Shown here piece after piece: positions 35,221 to 44,015 of a stretch of 64,000 nucleotides of DNA. The position numbers and the translations under genes are program-made. Source of the stretch: Tenacibaculum sp. MAR_2010_89 (lineage in GTDB: Bacteria > Bacteroidota > Bacteroidia > Flavobacteriales > Flavobacteriaceae). Location: NCBI RefSeq assembly GCF_900105985.1, contig NZ_FNUB01000005.1:3162001-3226000 (forward strand). Direction: 5' to 3'. Each line of letters starts with the position of its first letter. Position 1 is the first letter of the stretch. The notes under the pieces are model-generated. The model saw only the letters and a list, made by a program, of their open reading frames with translations. It was not told where the DNA came from and ran no database searches.

Positions 35221-36096
35221 ATGATTTTTAGCATTATTATCATTTCTTTAATTGGATATTTAATCGTAACAGTAAACAATAAAAAACATATACAAATTAA
35301 CATTTCCAAACTACCTTTTAAAAAGGCATGGGAAATTATTTTAATTAAAAACGTTGCTTTTTACAATGCTCTTTCTAACAATGAAAAAAAAATATTTCAA
35401 TACAAAATTCAAGAGTTTTTATTAAACTGCAACGTTATAGGTGTTAATACTGTAGTTAATGATGTTGATAAAGTACTTATAGCCTCAAGTGCTATCATTC
35501 CTATATTTAACTTTCCTGAATGGAAATATCCTAATATTTCTGAAGTTATTTTATACCCTACAATTTTTAATGAAAATTTTCAAACTAAAGGGCCAAACCG
35601 AAACATTTTAGGAATGGTAGGCAATGGGTACTTAGAAGGTAAAATGATATTATCTAAACCTGCTTTGCATCTTGGTTTTCAGAATGAATCTGATAAAAAA
35701 AACACAGCCATTCACGAATTTATTCATTTAATTGACAAATTAGATGGAACAATTGATGGCATACCCAAAGTACTTCTAGAAAAACAATATATTATACCTT
35801 GGATTGATTTAATGAATAAAAAAATGGGTGAAATATATACTAAAACATCTGATATTAATCCTTATGGTGGCACTAACAGAGCTGAGTTTTTTTCAGTTGC
35901 TAGTGAATACTTTTTTGAACGCCCTAAATTATTGGCAAAAAAGCATCCTCAACTATATTACTTATTAGAAAAAATTTTTAAGCAAGATATGGATGACATG
36001 AACTTGCATATTAAACAGGACATTATTGTGAAAAGAAATAGTCCTTGTCCTTGTAATAGTGGATTAAAATATAAGAAGTGTTGCATTAGCGCATAA
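35221..36096 (+). CDS. MtfA-like zinc peptidase with C-terminal SEC-C motif
   Basis: 291 aa. An N-terminal membrane helix (FSIIIISLIGYLIV) is followed by the M90/MtfA domain with HEFIH at 165-169 and the LDKLDGTIDGIP block. The C terminus ends in a zinc-binding SEC-C motif (SPCPCNSGLKYKKCC). E. coli MtfA regulates glucose uptake by titrating Mlc, and the role in Bacteroidota is not established. The SEC-C tail may help binding to protein or ribosome partners. Confidence 0.88.
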   Translation: MIFSIIIISLIGYLIVTVNNKKHIQINISKLPFKKAWEIILIKNVAFYNALSNNEKKIFQYKIQEFLLNCNVIGVNTVVNDVDKVLIASSAIIPIFNFPEWKYPNISEVILYPTIFNENFQTKGPNRNILGMVGNGYLEGKMILSKPALHLGFQNESDKKNTAIHEFIHLIDKLDGTIDGIPKVLLEKQYIIPWIDLMNKKMGEIYTKTSDINPYGGTNRAEFFSVASEYFFERPKLLAKKHPQLYYLLEKIFKQDMDDMNLHIKQDIIVKRNSPCPCNSGLKYKKCCISA

Positions 36097-36104
36097 TAAC
36101 AAAT

Positions 36105-36139
36105 AAAAGAGGTAGCACTAATAATATGCCACCTCTTTT
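36105..36139. terminator. bidirectional terminator
   Basis: AAAAGAGGT-AGC pairs with GCC-ACCTCTTTT with one mismatch, between the convergent mtfA-like gene and the T9SS cargo gene. Confidence 0.75.
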
Positions 36140-36152
36140 CTCTTCTCCCTTA

Positions 36153-38795
36153 CTACTTTTTATAAATCATTTTAGTAACACTCTTCTCTTTTCTTGTTGA
36201 GTATATTTTAACTAGATATATTCCTTTTGACAAATTTGAAACATCTAAAATTGAACTTTCTATTTTTTTAAAACGATTTAACTCAGTTCCAAAAACATCA
36301 GAAATTACAATCTCAATTTCATCATCAAGTTCATTACTTTTAATCTGTAAATAATCCTCTGCTGGACTTGGAAATAAAGTAACTTTAAACTCATTTGTTT
36401 TAACTTCACTCCCAGTGTTTATATTTGAACAAAACGATCCTTTTGAATAAACAGGAATTGAAGTTGTTTTAAAAACTGGAGGGTTCTCATAATATGTTTT
36501 TATTTTGTTTGCTAACCATTTATCATCATCGCCATTGGTACCTATAGAGCCAACACCAGTTGTTGAACCTCCACCCCATAAAATTGAAAAAACATTCATA
36601 TTAGCCAAACGTTGTAAGTTTGATGTACCCCAATCATACCCATTATCATTCATCAAGTGCTCCTCAATAGAACTAGCTTGATAATGCGTTAATGTTAATG
36701 GTATATTCCTTAGCTCATCTTTAATTGTATTTATATTTGTTCCAATTCTATCATCTCCTAAAAAATAAGGTGCAGCAGCTGAAGAATGTTGTGCTACGTT
36801 ATAATTAGTAGTAACCTCACTTTTAGTAGCCATATGACCTCCTGGAATTTGCCATAACATTATAGGCACATTACCTATTCTTTCTGAAATTTCTTTACAA
36901 AAAACCAAATACTTATCCCAATGTTTTGCAGTCCAAGCATAATTTTGAATAGCAGCTGGACCAAAACAATCCCTTTCATACCTATCAAAAGCTATAAAAT
37001 CAGGTTTCCATTCACCTGTATATAATTCCAATTCATTCATAAAAGTAGCTATTTCAATAGCTTCATCAACAGGACTATTAAACTCACCAGCCCCTTCATA
37101 CACCCACCTAGCAGATCCTCCAGCCCAAACATTTTGTTGGTAACCAAAAGGTATTTTACATTCACCTACATGATAAATTAAAAAGTTAATAGATTGAAAA
37201 TACCCTTTTAAATTATTGGTGAAAACTGGTATTGATTGAGTACTTAATCCTTCATCTGTAAATGCTTTATTTATTTCTTCATTCACTTTTATTAACATCG
37301 TTCTAATATCGTGATCATTTCCAAAAGCTACATCTTGTTGAATTGCTCCTATTAAATCAGGACTTATAACAAATGCTCCAGGGTTTGGGTGTTTATCATC
37401 TTCATAAGTCAAAATAACTTTTATTTCTTGTATGAGATTTCTATAATGATAATATAAATTTTGATTTTCTTCCATATCTTTTATAGCTTCTAATGAACCT
37501 CCTCCACTAGCATTTGCTGTGTAATGAACCATAACTGGTAGAATAACTCTCCCGCCTTGGCTTGCTTCTAATCTTCTTGCCTGCTCAATTGTATTTTTTG
37601 TCGGTGTCATATCAGGTATTTTTCCTCTATCACCAGCACCGTCTAGTCCAGAGTACTTAAAAATGACACTTAAAGGTGAGTTTTTAAAATTATCATCAAA
37701 TGCTTCTGAAGCATTGGTTATAGTACCATGAGATAAATATTTTGGGAACCCCTTTACTGTAAATTCATGAACAGAAGTTGATTCATAATTAATACTAATC
37801 ACATTATTTCCTCCTAAAACTATAGCAACAGAAGCAGTATGTTTAGGGGTATATACTAAATTATTAACAGCATCAGAATAGGTTGCTACATTTACTGTAT
37901 AACTTCCAACTAAAACATCAGGAATATTTACATTTCCATTAACTATTTGTTGGGTCTTATCTACACCTTCAAGTTCATTGTTTTTAAGGGATAACTCTGT
38001 TGATATACCACTTGGCAATCCATTAACTATTACTTTTAAACTCGAAGACGCTATCGCTTCTTTTGTAAAAGGAATTACAACAGTATTATTATTCTTTGAT
38101 GGGATAAAGTTTAATGGAGACTCTTTAGTATATTGACTAACATATTTAGTGGTTCCTTTTGCAAAGTTTTTACTCCATATATTATATTTCTGATCAACTT
38201 TTAACGAGTTAGTACTTGATGTTGTTATGATTTCAGTACTTATTTTATTAGTTACCGTATTCTTAAAACTAACTATTACTTCATTAATCTCATTTCCTGA
38301 AATAGAAGTTATAACATCTGTAAATAATGAAGGCTCTTCATTTTCAAGAAAAAACTGAACAGTATTGGCAATATTTACATAAGAAGTTGTTACAGTTTTT
38401 AAATCTATTCTAAATTTAAAACTTTCATTAACTCCTAAAGTATTATCTACCCAAGATTCATTAGATAACCCAATTGTTAATGTATTAATATATTGGTTCC
38501 CATCTGGAATTTGATTTAAAACAGCAGTTGGGTATGAAATTTTTCCATTCGTGAAAAAATTAACCAAACTTGCTTTCATATCTGAAAGAAAAATAACTTT
38601 TGAATTTCTAATGTTAAGATTACTTGTTCCTTTGTTAGTGACCTCAACACCTAAATAAACATCACCCCAAGATTGCTCTTGGAATTCCATTTTTAATTGA
38701 TACGTTGTTGATGCATTACTATAATTACGGACAAAAGTTTGTGAAAAAAGTACGTAACTAAAAAATAAGCATGCTAGTAGAAGCTTGTTTCTCAT
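36153..38795 (-). CDS. large secreted T9SS cargo protein, probable carbohydrate-active enzyme
   Basis: 880 aa. After a signal peptide (LLLACLFFSYVLFS) comes an N-terminal beta-domain resembling a cellulose-binding module (20-150), then carbohydrate/fibronectin-like segments to about 340. A barrel-like catalytic region spans about 350-780 (MVHYTANASGGG, FIAFDRYERDCFG, VPIMLWQIPGGHM). The C terminus (FPSPAEDYLQIKS to the end) is a canonical T9SS type A sorting domain. The enzyme family is not recognised with certainty, and polysaccharide hydrolysis is inferred from architecture. Confidence 0.8.
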   Translation of the reverse strand: MRNKLLLACLFFSYVLFSQTFVRNYSNASTTYQLKMEFQEQSWGDVYLGVEVTNKGTSNLNIRNSKVIFLSDMKASLVNFFTNGKISYPTAVLNQIPDGNQYINTLTIGLSNESWVDNTLGVNESFKFRIDLKTVTTSYVNIANTVQFFLENEEPSLFTDVITSISGNEINEVIVSFKNTVTNKISTEIITTSSTNSLKVDQKYNIWSKNFAKGTTKYVSQYTKESPLNFIPSKNNNTVVIPFTKEAIASSSLKVIVNGLPSGISTELSLKNNELEGVDKTQQIVNGNVNIPDVLVGSYTVNVATYSDAVNNLVYTPKHTASVAIVLGGNNVISINYESTSVHEFTVKGFPKYLSHGTITNASEAFDDNFKNSPLSVIFKYSGLDGAGDRGKIPDMTPTKNTIEQARRLEASQGGRVILPVMVHYTANASGGGSLEAIKDMEENQNLYYHYRNLIQEIKVILTYEDDKHPNPGAFVISPDLIGAIQQDVAFGNDHDIRTMLIKVNEEINKAFTDEGLSTQSIPVFTNNLKGYFQSINFLIYHVGECKIPFGYQQNVWAGGSARWVYEGAGEFNSPVDEAIEIATFMNELELYTGEWKPDFIAFDRYERDCFGPAAIQNYAWTAKHWDKYLVFCKEISERIGNVPIMLWQIPGGHMATKSEVTTNYNVAQHSSAAAPYFLGDDRIGTNINTIKDELRNIPLTLTHYQASSIEEHLMNDNGYDWGTSNLQRLANMNVFSILWGGGSTTGVGSIGTNGDDDKWLANKIKTYYENPPVFKTTSIPVYSKGSFCSNINTGSEVKTNEFKVTLFPSPAEDYLQIKSNELDDEIEIVISDVFGTELNRFKKIESSILDVSNLSKGIYLVKIYSTRKEKSVTKMIYKK

Positions 38796-39139
38796 TTTGT
38801 AAAGTATTTTAAATTAAACGGAGTTTACGGGGTGTAGTAGGAAATAAAAAGGTAGATATACATTTTATTCTTTGCAAAGAAATTCCACTAACAACACAAA
38901 ACAAAATACAGAGGTTATAATTCCATCGATTAAAAACACGTAGACATTTTTTTGAACTCTTTTTTCAACTTAAGAAACATTCATATTTTCTAGCTAAATG
39001 AAATCAACATCAATACTCAAAAATCAAACGCTTAAGGTATAAAAAAACATTCTCTATTATTCTTACTATACTTTTAATCTAAGTATTGACTTATAAATTG
39101 TCTTTACATTTTTACAAAAACCTAAAAACTACAAACATC
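38796..39139. other. divergent intergenic region
   Basis: 344 bp between two divergent genes. A possible promoter for the + gene is TTG (39086-39088) with TACATTTT (39105-39112), but the 16 bp spacing is short. Because TTG 39086 is likelier promoter than start codon, the longer ORF start was not used. Nothing else recognised. Confidence 0.35.
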
Positions 39140-39760
39140 ATGACTTTTCAATTAAACTTTAATTTTACAGATCAAGATTTAAAACACATCTATGAAACTA
39201 ATAGTAATGTTGCAATTGCAAAACCTGTTGGAGGTGGCAAGCCGTCTGTTGCATGGCTAATACTTAAACCGTTTCAAAACAACACTCTTGAATTTAAAGA
39301 AGAACTAGGTATTTATGTATCTAATACTGAAGTTAAAACTGGCGCTAAAATTACTATGCTATCCAGCACTCCTATTCCTTCTGCACAAAACAAAATGTAT
39401 ACTCTTGAAGACAATGGAACAATTAGTGGCCCAAGCAATGGAGGTTCTCCAAATAGTTATGCACTACAAAATAATTTCAGTAACAATCCTTATATGACTG
39501 TTGGTTTATATCAAAATGCCGTAGTAAATGGTCAAGTAATAAATAACAATCCTATTTCTGGAAACTCAGTTCTATTCAGAAGTACCATTACTATGGAACC
39601 AGCTAATTCATTATATTTATGGATAGAATCAAATTTACAAACTGCAACTATTGTAAACAACATAACCTCGCCAATGACTAAAATTGATTTTTCAGGAGGA
39701 GAGACTCAAATATCATTAAAATATGATGCTACATCTGGTACTTTTATTCCTATAAGCTAA
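39140..39760 (+). CDS. unknown cytosolic-looking beta-rich protein
   Basis: 206 aa from ATG 39140, not recognised. It has no signal peptide or membrane segment. It is rich in Asn, Ser, Thr and Gly, with strand-like segments and a Gly-rich centre (LEDNGTISGPSNGGSPNS), suggesting a beta-sandwich such as a lectin-like or inclusion-body-like fold. It is followed by a trypsin-like protease, a methyltransferase, an AlkB-like oxygenase and a hydroxylase-like protein on the same strand. Confidence 0.55.
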   Translation: MTFQLNFNFTDQDLKHIYETNSNVAIAKPVGGGKPSVAWLILKPFQNNTLEFKEELGIYVSNTEVKTGAKITMLSSTPIPSAQNKMYTLEDNGTISGPSNGGSPNSYALQNNFSNNPYMTVGLYQNAVVNGQVINNNPISGNSVLFRSTITMEPANSLYLWIESNLQTATIVNNITSPMTKIDFSGGETQISLKYDATSGTFIPIS

Positions 39761-39849
39761 ATAGTATTTAATCTTTCAAGAATCTTAGTATTATAAATAA
39801 TTCAACTCTTAAAACATTAAATATTTGTATTTTTATCAATACTCTACAT

Positions 39850-39875
39850 CCTACAAACAAAATATTATTTGTAGG
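39850..39875 (+). promoter_or_regulatory. hairpin just before the protease gene
   Basis: CCTACAAA / TTTGTAGG with a 10 base loop, ending 19 bp before the ATG at 39895. There is no T-tract, so it may be part of a leader or an operator. Confidence 0.35.
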
Positions 39876-39894
39876 AACTAAAAAAACAAAATAC

Positions 39895-40767
39895 ATGTTT
39901 TCAAAAGCTTATGAAATAGCAAGTACTTATACTCAACCTCTTTTAGTTTCTTCTCGTTTATTTAATGGAGAAATTAAAAACAACTTGGGTAGTTTTGTAA
40001 TCATAAATGACGAAGGTTGGATTATTACTGTTGCTCATATGCTTGACTCTCTAATTGCTTTTAATCAAAACAATAAAGAAATTCAAGACTTTAACACCAA
40101 GTTAACTCAAATTGAAAATGACTCTAACCTTAATAAGAAAGAGAAATTAAAAAAAATTAAAAAATTAAGTTCAAAACCTAATTGGGTAATAAATTCATCA
40201 CATTGGTGGGGTCATGACAGTCATAGAATTAAAAATTTTCATATTCTAAAAGAAAATGATATTGCTATTGGCAAAATAGAAAATTACAACCCAGCATTTT
40301 GTAATAATTACCCCATTTTTAAAAACCCTAAAGATTTAAAATATGGTACTAGCCTCTGTAAATTAGGATATCCTTTTTATGATGTTAAATCCACATTTAA
40401 TGAACAAAACAATTCTTTTACATTTGATTCATCAATATTCCCAATTCCAAGATTCCCAATAGATGGTATTTTCACTCGAAATATTGTTGCAGGAAAATCT
40501 TTAGATAATAAATTTGACATCAAATATATAGAGACTTCTACCCCAGGCTTAAGAGGTCAAAGTGGTGGGCCAATTTTTGATACTGATGGAAACATATGGG
40601 CAATACAATCACAAACAAGACATTTACCTCTTGGATTTTCTCCTAAAATAAAAAAAGGGAATAAAGATATTGAGGAAAACCAATTTCTTAATGTTGGTTG
40701 GGGAGCACATGTAGAAACAATACTTAATTTTCTTGATTTCCATAGTATTAAATATACCAAAACCTAA
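39895..40767 (+). CDS. trypsin-like (S1) serine protease without signal peptide
   Basis: 290 aa. The triad is H48 in IITVAHML, D122 in ENDIAIGK and S223 in GLRGQSGGPIFD. A Lys-rich helical insert lies at about 63-98. No export signal is seen, which is unusual for this family, so it may act in the cytosol or leave by another route. It is probably in a transcript with 40823 onward, 55 bp away. Confidence 0.8.
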   Translation: MFSKAYEIASTYTQPLLVSSRLFNGEIKNNLGSFVIINDEGWIITVAHMLDSLIAFNQNNKEIQDFNTKLTQIENDSNLNKKEKLKKIKKLSSKPNWVINSSHWWGHDSHRIKNFHILKENDIAIGKIENYNPAFCNNYPIFKNPKDLKYGTSLCKLGYPFYDVKSTFNEQNNSFTFDSSIFPIPRFPIDGIFTRNIVAGKSLDNKFDIKYIETSTPGLRGQSGGPIFDTDGNIWAIQSQTRHLPLGFSPKIKKGNKDIEENQFLNVGWGAHVETILNFLDFHSIKYTKT

Positions 40768-40822
40768 AAATTACACACCTACAAAACTCAGCTTCTTTAA
40801 CTACTAAACCTAACAACTTAAA

Positions 40823-41821
40823 ATGAGCAACAAAGAAATAATTAATAGCCTAAAAAAATCAACGCTAACTTTATTAGAATCAACTCTTAATCAAGAGGAA
40901 GTTGAAAAAGAACTAAATGACATCCATCTTCATTTTCAAAAACTTACAGAAATAACAGGTTTTGACAATAAAATTGAACATTTAGCTGCAGTTCCTTCTG
41001 CAAAAGGAAAAGCTTTAGGTTTAAACCATGCTGCTCAGTGTTTATTGGACTATAAAAGAACTGTAAAATTTTTAAAAGCTGTAGTATTAGCAATTAAAGA
41101 AAAGCAAAAAAAACATCCAAAAGAAACTATCCATTTTTTTTATGCAGGTTGTGGCCCATACGCTCCATTTATTAGCCTAATAGCACCTCTTTTTACTCCA
41201 GAAGAAATACAATTTACCTTATTAGAAATAAATAAAGCTTCAATTGATTCTGCTAAAAAGCTTATTAAATCATTAGATTTAACTGACTATGTTCAAGAAT
41301 TCTATTTGGCTGATGCAGTAACATTTAAAGTTCCAGAAGCTAACAAATTTCATATTCTTTTTAGTGAAACCTTAGATGCTTTATTATACAGAGAATCGTA
41401 CGTACCCATTCTTTACAATTTGCTTCCTCAATTCAATAAAGATGTTACATTAATTCCTGAAAATGTACTCATAAATATGAGCTTATCAAATAACACTAAA
41501 GCAAATTCAGATTTATCTGAACATAAAATGGGAAATATTTTAGATGTAAGACAAGTTATAGCTTCACATGAAGGAAAACAGCATACACCTATACAATTAC
41601 CCGATAAAAAAATAGATTTTACTTCTTTAAACATGAGTGCATATAAAAGTATGTTATTAGATACTCAAGTACATGTTTATAATAATATTTGGCTAAACAG
41701 AAATGAATCTTCTTTAACATTGCCATTAGAAATGACCTTAGAACAACCTTTTCTAAATAATGCTATTATTTTCACTTATCAAATTGAACCTGACATAGAA
41801 TTAAAATGTAAATTAGAATAA
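40823..41821 (+). CDS. SAM-dependent methyltransferase-like protein
   Basis: 332 aa. A Rossmann methyltransferase core is visible: motif I FFYAGCGPYAPF, motif II LLEINKASIDSAKKL, then YLADAVTFKVPE and ILFSETLDALLYRES. This resembles PRMT-type class I enzymes, with a helical N-terminal domain (1-95) and a beta-rich C terminus. Its substrate is unknown. The AlkB-like gene follows after 27 bp, which suggests a shared task. Confidence 0.7.
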   Translation: MSNKEIINSLKKSTLTLLESTLNQEEVEKELNDIHLHFQKLTEITGFDNKIEHLAAVPSAKGKALGLNHAAQCLLDYKRTVKFLKAVVLAIKEKQKKHPKETIHFFYAGCGPYAPFISLIAPLFTPEEIQFTLLEINKASIDSAKKLIKSLDLTDYVQEFYLADAVTFKVPEANKFHILFSETLDALLYRESYVPILYNLLPQFNKDVTLIPENVLINMSLSNNTKANSDLSEHKMGNILDVRQVIASHEGKQHTPIQLPDKKIDFTSLNMSAYKSMLLDTQVHVYNNIWLNRNESSLTLPLEMTLEQPFLNNAIIFTYQIEPDIELKCKLE

Positions 41822-41848
41822 GAAATTTTTCATAAAAAATAAATTAAT

Positions 41849-42436
41849 ATGAAACTCCCTTTAGATTGTTTAGTTGAATACACCCCAGATTTTTTAACAC
41901 AAAATGAAGCTGATACTCTTTATGAAATTTTAATAAATGAATATAATTTACACAAAAACCAATTAGTTGTTACAGTAGGAGATAAAGAATTAGTGACCGA
42001 TAGTTTTAAAATATTATTTGCTACTGAAAGATTAATACAGCTTAATAATCATCCGGAAAGTATTCACGGAAAAGCATTTTTGTGGTCTGGTTTAATGGCT
42101 ACACTTAAAGAACGTGTAGAAAAATTCACAGGAAATCAATTTGAACTTGCCATGTGTTTATTTTACCCTAATGGAAACTATTTTGCTCCTTATCATTTTG
42201 ACCAACAAACCTCAGGTTATAAAACTATTTTACCTTCCATTAGTTTAGGTGAAACTCGTCAATTTAGTTTTAAGAAAAACGATACAGAAGAAGTTTATTC
42301 TTTAGATTTAGCTAATGGAAGTTTGTTGGTAATGAAAGATTACTCGCAAGAAAGGTACACCCATAGTTTACCTAAAAACCCAGCCTATAAAAACGGTAGA
42401 ATAAATATTACTTTTAGAGAATCTGGTTTTAAATAA
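41849..42436 (+). CDS. AlkB-like 2-oxoglutarate/Fe(II) dioxygenase
   Basis: 195 aa. The iron triad is H116 and D118 (PYHFDQQ) and H172 (YTHSLPK), with the 2-oxoglutarate-binding Arg in GRINITFR. The RINxTFR ending is typical of AlkB-type enzymes, which demethylate nucleic acids or hydroxylate proteins. Position next to a methyltransferase may mean a tailoring pair instead of DNA repair. That is inference. Confidence 0.82.
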   Translation: MKLPLDCLVEYTPDFLTQNEADTLYEILINEYNLHKNQLVVTVGDKELVTDSFKILFATERLIQLNNHPESIHGKAFLWSGLMATLKERVEKFTGNQFELAMCLFYPNGNYFAPYHFDQQTSGYKTILPSISLGETRQFSFKKNDTEEVYSLDLANGSLLVMKDYSQERYTHSLPKNPAYKNGRINITFRESGFK

Positions 42437-42500
42437 TTTAAAAAACACATTCTTGCATCTTTTTGTTCCCTCTTAACGTCTACAAAATAAAACAAAAACG

Positions 42501-43397
42501 ATGCACAAAACACTATCACTTTTAGCAGTACCTTTACTTTTAACATCAACAAGTATTTTTGGTTTTTTAACCTTAAAAAATAATTGGAATTTTGAACTTT
42601 CATCCTATAGTATTTTCCTTTTCACTTTAATTTATATTCTATTTTTGGAAAGTTTAATCCCTTTAAAAAAAGAATGGAATCCTACAAAAAAATCTATCTG
42701 GATAGACCTTAAACATTTTATTTTTTCAGCAGCTTTATTTGATGCTTTAGGAAAAATGATGACATTGTATATTGTACTAATCTTACAAGAAATATTTTTT
42801 TATTCTCTAAATTTATGGGACACAACCCCCCTTATAATTACATATATTATAGCTAATCTAATAGGAGAACTCCTTCCTTATTTATATCATAGAATTAGTC
42901 ATAAAGGAACTAAAAATTCATATTTAAGTATCTTTTTATGGAAAATTCACTCTATACATCATATACCAACAAAACTAAATTGGTTTAAAACTAACTGGGT
43001 ACACCCCATCAATATGTTTTTAAACGTTATATTTAAAATGCTCCCTCTTTTGTTATTAGGATTTAACAAAGAAGTAATTTATTTAGTAGGTATTACTCAT
43101 ATAATAGTAGCCTATATTTCTCATGCTAATATTTATACTCAAAAAAGTTTTTGGGATTATGTAATAGTTACCCCACACATTCATCATTTTCATCATAGTA
43201 AAAAAATAAAAGAGGCTAAAAACTTTGGTAATACTTTCCCTTTTTGGGATCTATTATTAGGTACATACTACAATAGAATTGGAACAGTTAAAGAGGTAGG
43301 TGTTATTGAAGAAATAAATAATAACTACCCTAAAAAGAATAACTATTTAAAACATATAATGTATCCATTTCTGAGCTTTAAAACTTGTTGCAAATAA
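42501..43397 (+). CDS. sterol desaturase / fatty acid hydroxylase family membrane protein
   Basis: 298 aa with about five transmembrane segments. The three histidine clusters of the di-iron family are visible: HRISH, HSIHH and HIHHFHH. Members hydroxylate or desaturate lipids in the inner membrane. It lies 64 bp after the AlkB-like gene on the same strand, and an inverted repeat follows. Confidence 0.88.
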   Translation: MHKTLSLLAVPLLLTSTSIFGFLTLKNNWNFELSSYSIFLFTLIYILFLESLIPLKKEWNPTKKSIWIDLKHFIFSAALFDALGKMMTLYIVLILQEIFFYSLNLWDTTPLIITYIIANLIGELLPYLYHRISHKGTKNSYLSIFLWKIHSIHHIPTKLNWFKTNWVHPINMFLNVIFKMLPLLLLGFNKEVIYLVGITHIIVAYISHANIYTQKSFWDYVIVTPHIHHFHHSKKIKEAKNFGNTFPFWDLLLGTYYNRIGTVKEVGVIEEINNNYPKKNNYLKHIMYPFLSFKTCCK

Positions 43398-43407
43398 TTA
43401 TTAAATT

Positions 43408-43485
43408 AAGAAAACACAAAAGAATATTCAATTGATTATTATACTTCCAGTAATCTTAGATCACTTTTTTGTGTTTTCTTATTTA
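43408..43485 (+). terminator. possible terminator with long loop
   Basis: AAGAAAACACAAAA (43408-43421) pairs with TTTTGTGTTTTCTT (43467-43480). The loop is 45 bases, so termination is uncertain. Confidence 0.4.
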
Positions 43486-43561
43486 TTTACTAACTTCACA
43501 AAAAACTATAATTCAACTAAATAAGTTCATTTTTTATCAATCTCAATTTCATACAAAAATT

Positions 43562-43993
43562 ATGAAAAAAATAACAATACCAAAATGGTTCTGGGGACTT
43601 GCTCTTTTTTTACTTTTATGGAATATCATGGGAGTTTTTTCTTTTTTTGCACATACTTTTATCTCTGAAGAAGCTTTAGCACTGTTACCAATAGAACAAC
43701 AAGAACTTTATAGTAGCTATCCTACTTGGACAATTTTTGTTTTTGCAATAGCTGTATTCTTTGGTTTTATTGGATCAATTGCTTTACTATTAAAAAAGAA
43801 GTTAGCAAAATCTGCCTTTCTTATTTCATTATGTGCAATAATACCACAAATGATACACAATGTACTATTTACAAAATCTATAGAAGTATATGGAATAATA
43901 CAAACTATTACAATGCCAATACTAGTAATTCTACTTGGAGTATTTGCATTATGGTTTTCAAGCTCTTCAATACATAAAGAATGGTTAAAGTAA
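43562..43993 (+). CDS. small four-helix membrane protein
   Basis: 143 aa from ATG 43562; an upstream in-frame start at 43469 lies over the hairpin and was not used. Four hydrophobic segments are visible (WGLALFLLLWNIMGVF, IFVFAIAVFFGFIGSIALL, FLISLCAIIPQ, TMPILVILLGVFALW). Not recognised beyond being an integral membrane protein of the inner membrane. Convergent with the minus-strand operon ending at 44016. Confidence 0.7.
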   Translation: MKKITIPKWFWGLALFLLLWNIMGVFSFFAHTFISEEALALLPIEQQELYSSYPTWTIFVFAIAVFFGFIGSIALLLKKKLAKSAFLISLCAIIPQMIHNVLFTKSIEVYGIIQTITMPILVILLGVFALWFSSSSIHKEWLK

Positions 43994-44015
43994 GCTAGAC
44001 AATATGTGAAAAATA

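Noticed and set aside
39086..39139. N-terminal extension of the unknown protein from TTG 39086
   Set aside because: The TTG lies in a likely promoter, and the extension resembles AT-rich untranslated sequence; ATG 39140 is a better start.
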